Shown here: piece after piece, positions 1 through 5,571 of the stretch
How the letters are laid out: the number at the start of each line of letters is the position of its first letter
Position numbering within the stretch: the first letter of the stretch is position 1
Source: Rhodobacteraceae bacterium UBA996
GTDB lineage: Bacteria > Pseudomonadota > Alphaproteobacteria > Rhodobacterales > Rhodobacteraceae
DNA length: 6,539 nucleotides
NCBI GenBank assembly: GCA_002291955.1
Contig: DBBA01000291.1
Coordinates: forward strand, 1 to 6,539
Direction: 5' to 3'
Notes under the pieces: model-generated
What the model was told of the DNA's origin: nothing
Databases searched by the model: none
Seen by the model: the letters and a program-made list of their open reading frames with translations, nothing else
Translations under genes and position numbers: made by a program

Positions 1-96
1 GGAACTTCCGGGGGGCAGGTCAGCGAGGATGACCGCCCGGCGCAGCGCACGGTCCGACCGTTCGGAAAAATCCGTGGCCAACATGATGCGCTGCAT
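1..96 (-). CDS. Universal stress protein (UspA family), N-terminal fragment
   Basis: This is a partial gene that runs off the left edge, with 32 codons visible. The peptide begins MQRIMLATDFSERSDRALRR, which matches the first strand and helix of the UspA fold: a hydrophobic beta strand ending in the conserved Asp (D9 in ATDFS) that contacts nucleotide in ATP-binding members, then a helix starting S-x-x-S/A-x-x-A-L. I chose the ATG at 96-94 because a strong ribosome binding site (GGGAGGG, 109-103) lies 6 nt upstream. An in-frame ATG at 120 would place that site inside the gene and would almost coincide with the predicted transcription start. USP proteins are cytoplasmic and respond to starvation, oxygen limitation and other stresses. 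The gene diverges from the operon on the right and shares the FNR-type box with it. One or two USP domains cannot be told apart from this fragment. Confidence 0.8.
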   Translation of the reverse strand, partial: MQRIMLATDFSERSDRALRRAVILADLPPGSS

Positions 97-102
97 GCCA
101 TG

Positions 103-109
103 CCCTCCC
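103..109 (-). promoter_or_regulatory. Ribosome binding site of the USP gene
   Basis: On the minus strand this reads GGGAGGG, ending 6 nt before the ATG at 96. It decides the start in favour of 96 over the in-frame ATG at 120. Confidence 0.6.
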
Positions 110-127
110 GTCCTCGACATGAACTCG

Positions 128-133
128 ATGAGA
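128..133 (-). promoter_or_regulatory. Candidate -10 element of the leftward (USP) promoter
   Basis: The minus strand reads TCTCAT, matching TATAAT at 4 of 6 positions. It was found by position: if the FNR-type box centred between 162 and 163 acts at about -41.5, transcription would start near 121 and the -10 hexamer would fall at 128-133. The resulting leader of about 25 nt contains the ribosome binding site. The match alone is weak; the spacing is what supports it. Confidence 0.35.
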
Positions 134-155
134 ACACGACCAATAGGTTTGTTGA

Positions 156-169
156 TTGATGCAGATCAA
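156..169. promoter_or_regulatory. FNR/FnrL-type binding site in the divergent intergenic region
   Basis: The sequence TTGAT-GCAG-ATCAA is a perfect match to the TTGAT-N4-ATCAA consensus of FNR-type regulators (FNR, Anr, FnrL). The symmetry extends outward, giving a perfect palindrome with 8-bp arms at 153-172 (TGATTGATGCAGATCAATCA). It lies between two divergent genes, 59 nt from the USP start and 56 nt from the HTH-protein start. For each direction a -10-like hexamer lies where a class II FNR promoter (site at about -41.5) would put it, so one dimer site may activate both transcripts. Other CRP/FNR-family members such as Dnr/NnrR recognise very similar half-sites, so the exact regulator is uncertain. 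Confidence 0.85.
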
Positions 170-190
170 TCACAAGCGGCAATGGTTCGC

Positions 191-196
191 TATTCT
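191..196 (+). promoter_or_regulatory. Candidate -10 element of the rightward operon promoter
   Basis: TATTCT matches TATAAT at 4 of 6 positions. With transcription starting near 203-204, the FNR-type box centre would lie at about -40.5 to -41.5, the usual place for class II activation, where the activator replaces the need for a good -35. I see no convincing -35 element. The leader to the ATG at 226 would be about 22 nt. Confidence 0.45.
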
Positions 197-199
197 TCA

Positions 200-216
200 C
201 CAATCTCCACAATTGG
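200..216. repeat. Short inverted repeat in the operon leader
   Basis: CCAAT at 200-204 and ATTGG at 212-216 form a 5-bp inverted repeat with a 7-nt loop. It lies between the predicted transcription start and the first gene. It could be a half-site pair for a small DNA-binding protein such as the adjacent HTH protein, or a weak leader hairpin. A repeat this short can arise by chance. Confidence 0.25.
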
Positions 217-225
217 CAGAAGTTC

Positions 226-453
226 ATGCCACAAGATCAGTATCAAACCGTCAGGGAAGTGGCCGAGCGCCTGAAAGTCGCCGAGGCGACTGTGCGCCAC
301 TGGATCAGGGAAGGCCAGCTGCGGGCGATCGACATCGGCAAGGGCTGGCGCATCGCTGATGCCGATCTGGAAGTCTTCCTGCGGCAGCACCAGACGGCAC
401 CGAGGCTGCCGGATGCCGACTCGACGGACGCTGATGCCGAAGGCGGGACGTGA
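226..453 (+). CDS. Small excisionase/MerR-like helix-turn-helix DNA-binding protein
   Basis: This 75-residue protein consists of one winged helix-turn-helix of the excisionase type (HTH_17-like). Residues 6-55 read as YQTVREVAERLKVAEATVRH, then WIREGQLRAIDIGKGWRI and ADADLEVFLR. This is the family pattern: 'T-x-x-E-V/A-A' first helix, 'V-x-x-x-T-V-x-x-W' recognition helix, 'G-x-L-x-A' wing, 'W-R-I' strand and 'D-L-x-x-F' final helix. The last 20 residues are rich in Asp, Glu and Ala and probably disordered. Phage excisionases share this fold, but no integrase or attachment site is nearby, so a transcriptional role is more likely, perhaps autoregulation of this operon (inference). A weak ribosome binding site, GGCAGAAG, lies just upstream of the ATG. 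Its stop codon overlaps the next start. It is the first gene after the FNR-type promoter. Confidence 0.8.
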   Translation: MPQDQYQTVREVAERLKVAEATVRHWIREGQLRAIDIGKGWRIADADLEVFLRQHQTAPRLPDADSTDADAEGGT

Positions 454-2171
454 TGTTGCTCGCGACCCCCTTTGCCGAAGTGGCCCTCCTCCTCGTTATG
501 GCGGCGGGGGTCGGGCTGGTCGGCACGCTGGCGCGACAACCGCTAATCGTCAGCTTCATCGCGGTCGGGCTGATCGCGGGGCCGTCGGCGCTGGATGTGG
601 TCAAATTGGACGCGCAGATCGAACTTCTGTCCGAACTCGGGATCGCCGTGCTGCTGTTCCTGGTCGGCATCAAGCTGGACGTCCAACTGATCCGCTCGCT
701 GGGCCTGGTCGCGGTGATGACCGGGCTGGGGCAGGTCACCTTCACCGCCTTCTTCGGCTACCTGATTGGGCTCGGCCTCGGGCTTGACCATGTCACCAGC
801 ATCTATGTCGCGGTGGCGCTGACCTTTTCCTCGACCATCATCATCGTCAAGCTCTTGTCCGACAAACGCGAGATCGACTCGCTGCACGGCCAGATCGCGA
901 TGGGCTTCCTGATCGTGCAGGATCTGGTGGTGGTGCTGGCGATGATCGTGCTGTCGGCGATCGGCGCGGGTGCAGGCGCCGCCGAGGGCGGCAAGGGCGG
1001 GTCGGTGCTGACGGTGCTGGCCTCGGGGCTGGCGATGCTAGCGGCGGTGGTGCTGTTCGTGCGCTATGTCGCCAACCCGCTGACCGAACGGCTGGCGCGC
1101 GCGCCCGAACTTCTGGTGATCTTCGCCATCGCGCTGGCCGCGATGTTCGCCGCGATCGGCAATTTCGTCGGCCTCGGCAAGGAGGTGGGCGGGCTGATGG
1201 CCGGGGTGGCGCTGGCCTCGACCCCCTACCGCGAGACGATCTCGGCCCGGCTGGCACCGTTGCGCGACTTTCTGCTTCTGTTCTTCTTCATCGCGCTGGG
1301 GGCGACGCTGGACCTGGCGCTTCTGGGCGCCCATGTCACCGCGGCGATCATCTTCTCGCTCTTCGTGCTGATCGGCAACCCGCTGATCGTGCTGGCGATC
1401 ATGGGGGCGATGGGCTACCGCAAGCGCACCGGCTTCCTGGCCGGGCTGACCGTGGCCCAGATCAGCGAGTTCTCGCTGATCTTCGTGGCAATGGGGGTGA
1501 CGCTTGGCCATGTGACCGAGGACGCCCTCGGCCTTGTGACCATGGTGGGCCTGGTGACCATCGCGGCCTCGACCTACATGATCGCTTATTCGCACCGGCT
1601 TTATGCCCTGTTCGAGCCGCTGCTGGGCGTCTTCGAGCGCCGGGGCACCCCGCGCGAGCTGCACGAGGCGGGCGCCCATGCGGCCAGCCGCTACCAGGTG
1701 ATCCTCTTCGGTCTGGGCCGGTTCGGCACCGCGATCGGGCTGCGGCTGCACCGGCGCGGCATCAAGGTGCTGGGGGTGGATTTCAACCCCCAGGCGGTGC
1801 GGCGCTGGCGTGCCCTGGGGATGGAGGCCGATTTCGGCGATGCCAGCGACCCCGAGTTCGTCGCCGAACTGCCGTTCCGCGGGGCGGGGTGGATGGTCTC
1901 GACCGTGCCGCTCCACCCCACGGGCCTCAGTCACGAAGACACCCGCCGGACGCTGATCCAGGTGGCGCGCTCGGCCGGGTTCACCGGCCGGATCGCGGCG
2001 GCCTCGCACAGCGCGGGCGAGACCGATCTCCTGTCGGGCGCCGGCGTCGATCTGGTGCTGGAGCCGTTCCAGGACGCCGCCGACCGCGCGGCGGAGTTGT
2101 TGTGCGGTGCCGCCGAAGAGCAGCGGACCGAAATACCCGAGATCGACGCCGAAGGCCGAGCGGCTGGATGA
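453..2171 (+). CDS. Kef-type CPA2 cation/proton antiporter with C-terminal RCK (TrkA-N) domain
   Basis: This 572-residue inner-membrane protein would exchange a monovalent cation, most likely K+, for H+. Residues 5-380 hold about 12 or 13 hydrophobic segments, in the CPA2 (Na_H_exchanger) pattern: LLFLVGIKLD at 67-76, FSSTIIIVKLLSDK at 125-138, VQD with the conserved Asp157, GKEVGGLMAGVALA at 242-255, FFFIALG at 277-283 and AQISEFSLIF at 335-344. Residues 414-545 form a Rossmann RCK_N/TrkA-N domain with GLGRFG (420-425) and an acidic residue after the second strand (D443), typical of NAD(H) binding. Thus gating may sense nucleotide state. No RCK_C domain follows, as in KefB/KefC, and no KefF/KefG-type ancillary subunit gene is seen. 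The start is ATG 453 (TGATG overlap with the HTH stop); GTG at 450 is in frame and equally possible. A moderate site (GAAGG, 439-443) lies upstream. The substrate is inferred from family only. Confidence 0.9.
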   Translation: MLLATPFAEVALLLVMAAGVGLVGTLARQPLIVSFIAVGLIAGPSALDVVKLDAQIELLSELGIAVLLFLVGIKLDVQLIRSLGLVAVMTGLGQVTFTAFFGYLIGLGLGLDHVTSIYVAVALTFSSTIIIVKLLSDKREIDSLHGQIAMGFLIVQDLVVVLAMIVLSAIGAGAGAAEGGKGGSVLTVLASGLAMLAAVVLFVRYVANPLTERLARAPELLVIFAIALAAMFAAIGNFVGLGKEVGGLMAGVALASTPYRETISARLAPLRDFLLLFFFIALGATLDLALLGAHVTAAIIFSLFVLIGNPLIVLAIMGAMGYRKRTGFLAGLTVAQISEFSLIFVAMGVTLGHVTEDALGLVTMVGLVTIAASTYMIAYSHRLYALFEPLLGVFERRGTPRELHEAGAHAASRYQVILFGLGRFGTAIGLRLHRRGIKVLGVDFNPQAVRRWRALGMEADFGDASDPEFVAELPFRGAGWMVSTVPLHPTGLSHEDTRRTLIQVARSAGFTGRIAAASHSAGETDLLSGAGVDLVLEPFQDAADRAAELLCGAAEEQRTEIPEIDAEGRAAG

Positions 2172-2190
2172 CACGTCCAAGCAATTGCAG

Positions 2191-2197
2191 GGAAGGG
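2191..2197 (+). promoter_or_regulatory. Ribosome binding site of the SDR gene
   Basis: GGAAGGG lies 9 nt before the ATG at 2207, with another in-frame ATG directly after it at 2198. The spacing fits 2207 better, although AGGG at 2189-2192 could serve 2198. This is the only gene in the rightward operon with a strong independent ribosome binding site. Confidence 0.5.
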
Positions 2198-2206
2198 ATG
2201 AAAACC

Positions 2207-2977
2207 ATGAACAGACTGGCTGGAAAGACTGCCATCGTGACCGGGGGTGCCGTCGGCATCGGTCGCGCCTGTGTCGAGCGCATGGCCGAGGAAGGGGCGA
2301 AGGTCGCAATCCTCGATGTGCTGGAGGCCGAGGGCCATGCCCTCGCCGCGGCGTTGGCCGCCGAGGGGCACGAAGCCGGCTTCTGGCGCGTGGACGTGGC
2401 CGACGAGGCGGTCGTCAAGGCAGCCATCGACGATGTCGCCGCGCGCTTTGGCGGGCTGCAGGTGATCGTCAACAATGCCGGCATCTCGGGCAGCCCCAAG
2501 CACACCGATCAGGTGACCGAGGCCGAATGGGACCGGGTGCAGGCGGTCAACGTCAAGGGCGTGTTCTTCACCACCAAGCACGCCATCCCGCATTTTCGCT
2601 CGGCAGGCGGCGGGTCGGTCATCAACCTGTCCTCGATCGCCGGGCTGGTCGGCCTGGGCATGATCGCGCCCTACCACGCCTCGAAGGGCGCGGTGCGACT
2701 GATGACGAAGAACGACGCCATCACCTATGCCGCCGAGAAGATCCGGGTCAATTCGATCCACCCGGCCTATATCTGGACGCCGATGGTGGAAAACCACCTG
2801 CGCGCCACCGCTCCCGACCTCGAGGCGGCCAGGGCCGCGGCCGGGGCGGCCCATCCGGTCGGCCACATGGGCGAACCCGACGACATCGCTTGGGCCGTGG
2901 TCTGGCTGGCATCGGACGAGGCGAAGTTCGTCACCGGCGCCGAGATCGTCATCGACGGGGGGTATACGGCGCGATGA
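2207..2977 (+). CDS. Classical short-chain dehydrogenase/reductase (SDR), NAD-preferring
   Basis: This 256-residue cytoplasmic oxidoreductase has the normal length and every hallmark of a classical SDR. It has the cofactor loop TGGAVGIG (12-19), an Asp at the end of strand 2 (D37 in AILD) that favours NAD(H) over NADP(H), NNAG (89-92), the structural Asn N115 in NVKG, the catalytic triad Ser143, Tyr156 and Lys160 (YHASK), and the C-terminal IDGGYTA. The stretch YHASKGAVRLMTK resembles the branch that includes cyclopentanol, glucose 1- and hydroxysteroid dehydrogenases. The substrate cannot be named. The usual P-G after the sixth strand is P-A here (P186-A187 in HPAYIWTP), a mild change. It does not look like the NADPH-dependent acetoacetyl-CoA reductase PhaB, despite the PHA synthase downstream. 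It sits 35 nt after the antiporter and overlaps the ATPase by 4 nt. An alternative start at 2198 would add MKT. Confidence 0.88.
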   Translation: MNRLAGKTAIVTGGAVGIGRACVERMAEEGAKVAILDVLEAEGHALAAALAAEGHEAGFWRVDVADEAVVKAAIDDVAARFGGLQVIVNNAGISGSPKHTDQVTEAEWDRVQAVNVKGVFFTTKHAIPHFRSAGGGSVINLSSIAGLVGLGMIAPYHASKGAVRLMTKNDAITYAAEKIRVNSIHPAYIWTPMVENHLRATAPDLEAARAAAGAAHPVGHMGEPDDIAWAVVWLASDEAKFVTGAEIVIDGGYTAR

Positions 2978-5571
2978 TGGACCTGACCAATCCCCATGCC
3001 GCCGCCGCCGACGAATGCCTTGCGGCGCTGCAGGCCTCACCCGACGGCCTGACCGCCGCCGAGGCGGCGCGGCGGCTGGCCGAACATGGGCCGAACCGCC
3101 TGCCCGAAGCGCGGCACCGGGGGCCGATCCTGCTGTTCCTGGCCCAGTTCCACAACATTCTGATCTATGTTCTGCTGGGCGCCGCCGCCATCACGGCGGG
3201 TTTGCAGCACTGGGTAGATACCGGGGTCATCTTGGCGGTCGTGCTGGCGAATGCCGTCATCGGCTTCATCCAGGAAGGCAAGGCCGAGTCGGCAATGGCC
3301 GCGATCCGGGGCATGTTGGCGCCGAAGGCGGCGGTTCTGCGCGACAGGCAGCGCGTCTCGGTGGAGGGTGCCGATCTGGTGCCCGGCGACATCGTGCTCT
3401 TGGAGGCGGGCGACAAGGTCCCCGCCGACCTGCGGATGATCGAGGCGCGGGGGTTGGCGGCGCAGGAGGCGATCCTGACGGGTGAATCCGTCCCGGTGGA
3501 GAAAGGGACTATGCCCGTCGCCGCCGATGCCGCCCTTGGCGACCGCCGGTCGATGCTGTGGTCGGGCACACTGGTCACCCAGGGCACGGCGCGAGGGCTG
3601 GTGGTGGCGACCGGTCAGGCGACCGAGATCGGGCGGATCGGCGGACTTTTGGCAAGCGTCGAGCAGCTGAGCACGCCCCTTGTCGCGCAGATGGACCACT
3701 TCGCGCGCTGGCTGTCGTTCCTGATCCTGCTCTGCGCCGCGCTTCTGCTGGCCTATGGCTACTATGTCGGGCACATGCCCTTTGCCGACCTTTTCATGGC
3801 AGTGGTCGGCGTTGCGGTGGCCGCGATCCCAGAGGGCCTGCCTGCAGTGATGACCATCACGCTGGCGATCGGCGTGCAGGCCATGGCGCGGCGCCATGCC
3901 ATCGTCCGCCGCCTGCCTGCGATCGAGGCGATCGGCTCGGTCGCGGTCATCTGCACCGACAAGACCGGCACGCTGACCCGCAACGAAATGGTCGTGGCCG
4001 CCGCCGAGACACCGGAGGGTGCCTTTGCGGTGACGGGCGACGGATACGGACCCGAGGGGGAGATCAGACCGGCTGGCGATCTTGCGCGCCTGGCGCGGGC
4101 GGCGGCCCTGTGCAACGACGCGGCGCTGCACCGACGGGACGGCCACTGGATCGTCGAGGGCGACCCGATGGAGGGCGCGCTTCTGGCCTTTGCCGCCAAG
4201 GCGGGCGGGGCGGCCCCAAGCCCGCGCGTCGATGCGGTGCCCTTCGACAGCCGCCACCGCTATATGGCGGTGCTGACCGCCGACGGGGTCACGCGGGTCA
4301 AGGGCGCGCCGGAACGGGTGCTTCGGATGTGCGAAGGCATCGACCATGCCCACTGGCACGCCCGGGTCGAGGCCATGGCCCGGCAGGGCCTGCGGGTGCT
4401 GGCCTTTGCCGAGCGGCAGGAAGGCGGCAACCGGATCGACGCGAAGGCTCTGGAGGGCGGGCTTACGTTTCTCGGCCTTCTCGGCCTGATCGACCCGCCT
4501 CGCCCCGAGGCGATTGCCGCCGTGGCCGAATGCCGCGCGGCCGGGGTCCGGGTGAAGATGATCACCGGCGACCATGCGGGCACCGCCTCGGCCATTGCAA
4601 AGCAGATCGGTCTGGCAAAACCGGACCGCGTGCTGACCGGCGCCGATCTGGACAAGCTGGACGATGCGCAACTGTCATTGGAGGTGCTGGACGTCGATGT
4701 CTTTGCCCGCACCAGCCCAGAACACAAGCTGCGGCTGGTCGCGGCCCTGCAATCGCACGGCCTGTCGGTGGCGATGACCGGCGACGGGGTGAACGACGCT
4801 CCCGCGCTGAAGCGGGCGGACGCGGGCATTGCCATGGGGCTGAGGGGGTCAGAAGCCGCGAAGGAGGCCGCCGACCTGGTGCTGGCCGACGACAATTTCG
4901 CCAGCATCGCCGCCGCCGTGCGCGAGGGACGGACGGTCTATGACAACCTCAAGAAGGTGATCAGCTGGGCCTTACCGACCAACGCCGGCGAATCCATCGT
5001 CATCGTCTATGCCATCCTGGCCGGGCTGCTGCTGCCGCTCAGCCCGGTGATGATCCTGTGGGTCAACACGATCACCGCGATCACGCTAGGTCTCGCGCTG
5101 GCCTTCGAGCCGACCGAAGCCGGCACGATGCTGCGCCCGCCGCGCGCGCGGGCCGCGCCGATCCTGTCGGGCGCGCTGGTCTGGCATGTGGTGCTGGTGG
5201 CGGCGCTGTTCACCGCGGGCATCATGGCGATGTTCAACTATGCCCAGGACCGGGGCTATTCGCTGGAACTGTCGCAGACCATCGCGATGAACACGCTGGT
5301 GGTGCTGAAGGTGTTCCACCTGTTCTTCATCCGCAACATCTACGGCGCTTCGCTGACCTGGAGCGCGGTGAAAGGGACGAAGGTGGTCTGGATCGTCGTG
5401 ATCGCCGTCACCGCCGCGCAATTCGCCGCCACCTATCTGCCACCCCTGCAGATGGTGCTGGGAACCGAGCCCGTGTCCTTTGCCGACGGCCTGCTGATCG
5501 TCGCGGTGGGCGCGGTGTTCTTCGCAATCATCGAGATCGAAAAGCAGATCCGGCTGGTGTTGAAACCATGA
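2974..5571 (+). CDS. P2-type cation-transporting ATPase (HAD-IC family) with altered TM6 site
   Basis: This complete 865-residue P-type pump has an N-terminal cation-ATPase domain (about 5-75), TM1-2 (about 52-100), an actuator domain with TGES (169-172), TM3-4 with the ion-site motif IPEGLP (285-290), the phosphorylation motif DKTGT (Asp329), a nucleotide-binding domain with KGAPE (443-447), hinge motifs TGD (531-533) and TGDGVNDAP (602-610), and TM5-10 from about 664 to 855. It resembles SERCA-like P2 pumps and keeps their TM4 Glu (E287), TM5 Asn and Glu (N670, E673 in TNAGES) and TM6 Asn and Thr (N698, T701). The TM6 Asp that completes the SERCA calcium sites is Ala702 (VNTITA). The ion transported is therefore uncertain, and a plain calcium-pump label is not justified. 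The start at 2974 overlaps the SDR stop as ATGA; a second ATG follows at 2977. No strong ribosome binding site precedes it, so translation probably depends on the SDR gene. The reading frame stays open back to 2107, but that stretch is rejected as coding. Confidence 0.92.
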   Translation: MMDLTNPHAAAADECLAALQASPDGLTAAEAARRLAEHGPNRLPEARHRGPILLFLAQFHNILIYVLLGAAAITAGLQHWVDTGVILAVVLANAVIGFIQEGKAESAMAAIRGMLAPKAAVLRDRQRVSVEGADLVPGDIVLLEAGDKVPADLRMIEARGLAAQEAILTGESVPVEKGTMPVAADAALGDRRSMLWSGTLVTQGTARGLVVATGQATEIGRIGGLLASVEQLSTPLVAQMDHFARWLSFLILLCAALLLAYGYYVGHMPFADLFMAVVGVAVAAIPEGLPAVMTITLAIGVQAMARRHAIVRRLPAIEAIGSVAVICTDKTGTLTRNEMVVAAAETPEGAFAVTGDGYGPEGEIRPAGDLARLARAAALCNDAALHRRDGHWIVEGDPMEGALLAFAAKAGGAAPSPRVDAVPFDSRHRYMAVLTADGVTRVKGAPERVLRMCEGIDHAHWHARVEAMARQGLRVLAFAERQEGGNRIDAKALEGGLTFLGLLGLIDPPRPEAIAAVAECRAAGVRVKMITGDHAGTASAIAKQIGLAKPDRVLTGADLDKLDDAQLSLEVLDVDVFARTSPEHKLRLVAALQSHGLSVAMTGDGVNDAPALKRADAGIAMGLRGSEAAKEAADLVLADDNFASIAAAVREGRTVYDNLKKVISWALPTNAGESIVIVYAILAGLLLPLSPVMILWVNTITAITLGLALAFEPTEAGTMLRPPRARAAPILSGALVWHVVLVAALFTAGIMAMFNYAQDRGYSLELSQTIAMNTLVVLKVFHLFFIRNIYGASLTWSAVKGTKVVWIVVIAVTAAQFAATYLPPLQMVLGTEPVSFADGLLIVAVGAVFFAIIEIEKQIRLVLKP

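Noticed and set aside
29..274. An 81-codon plus-strand frame across the left edge and the intergenic region.
   Set aside because: It runs opposite the USP gene and through the FNR-type box, with no ribosome binding site and no recognisable domain.
226..453. Reading the excisionase-like protein as a sign of a prophage or integrative element.
   Set aside because: No integrase, transposase, attachment repeat or tRNA is present, and the neighbours are metabolic and transport genes with matching GC-rich codon use.
1889..2206. Upstream extension of the SDR frame, with starts as early as 1889.
   Set aside because: It overlaps the RCK domain of the antiporter, the peptide is Arg/Pro-rich with no SDR similarity, and a good ribosome binding site with a normal SDR N-terminus occurs at 2191-2207.
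2172..2206. A possible terminator or second promoter in the 35-bp gap between the antiporter and the SDR.
   Set aside because: No stem-loop with a T-run and no convincing -35/-10 pair is visible; the gap is accounted for by the ribosome binding site.
1038..2309. Long open frame on the minus strand (423 codons) opposite the antiporter; similar long ones at 1931-3040 and 3037-4671.
   Set aside because: These are antisense shadows expected in GC-rich DNA. Their translations are rich in Arg, His, Gln, Asp and Pro with no recognisable domain, and the opposite strand encodes well-supported proteins.
2107..2973. The ATPase reading frame stays open for 867 nt upstream of the chosen start, giving a possible 1154-residue protein.
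   Set aside because: The extra translation is Arg/Gly-rich and of low complexity, and it lies in another frame over the antiporter end and the whole SDR gene, which has all catalytic motifs. The ATPase-family N-terminus begins just after 2974.
2207..2977. Calling the SDR the acetoacetyl-CoA reductase PhaB because phaC is in the operon.
   Set aside because: The Asp at the end of strand 2 indicates NAD(H) preference, and the sequence is closer to the cyclopentanol/hydroxysteroid dehydrogenase branch than to PhaB.
3558..4943. A 461-codon plus-strand frame inside the ATPase gene.
   Set aside because: It is an out-of-frame translation of the ATPase, Arg/Gly-rich, with no motifs; the DKTGT, KGAPE and TGDGVNDAP motifs are in the other frame.
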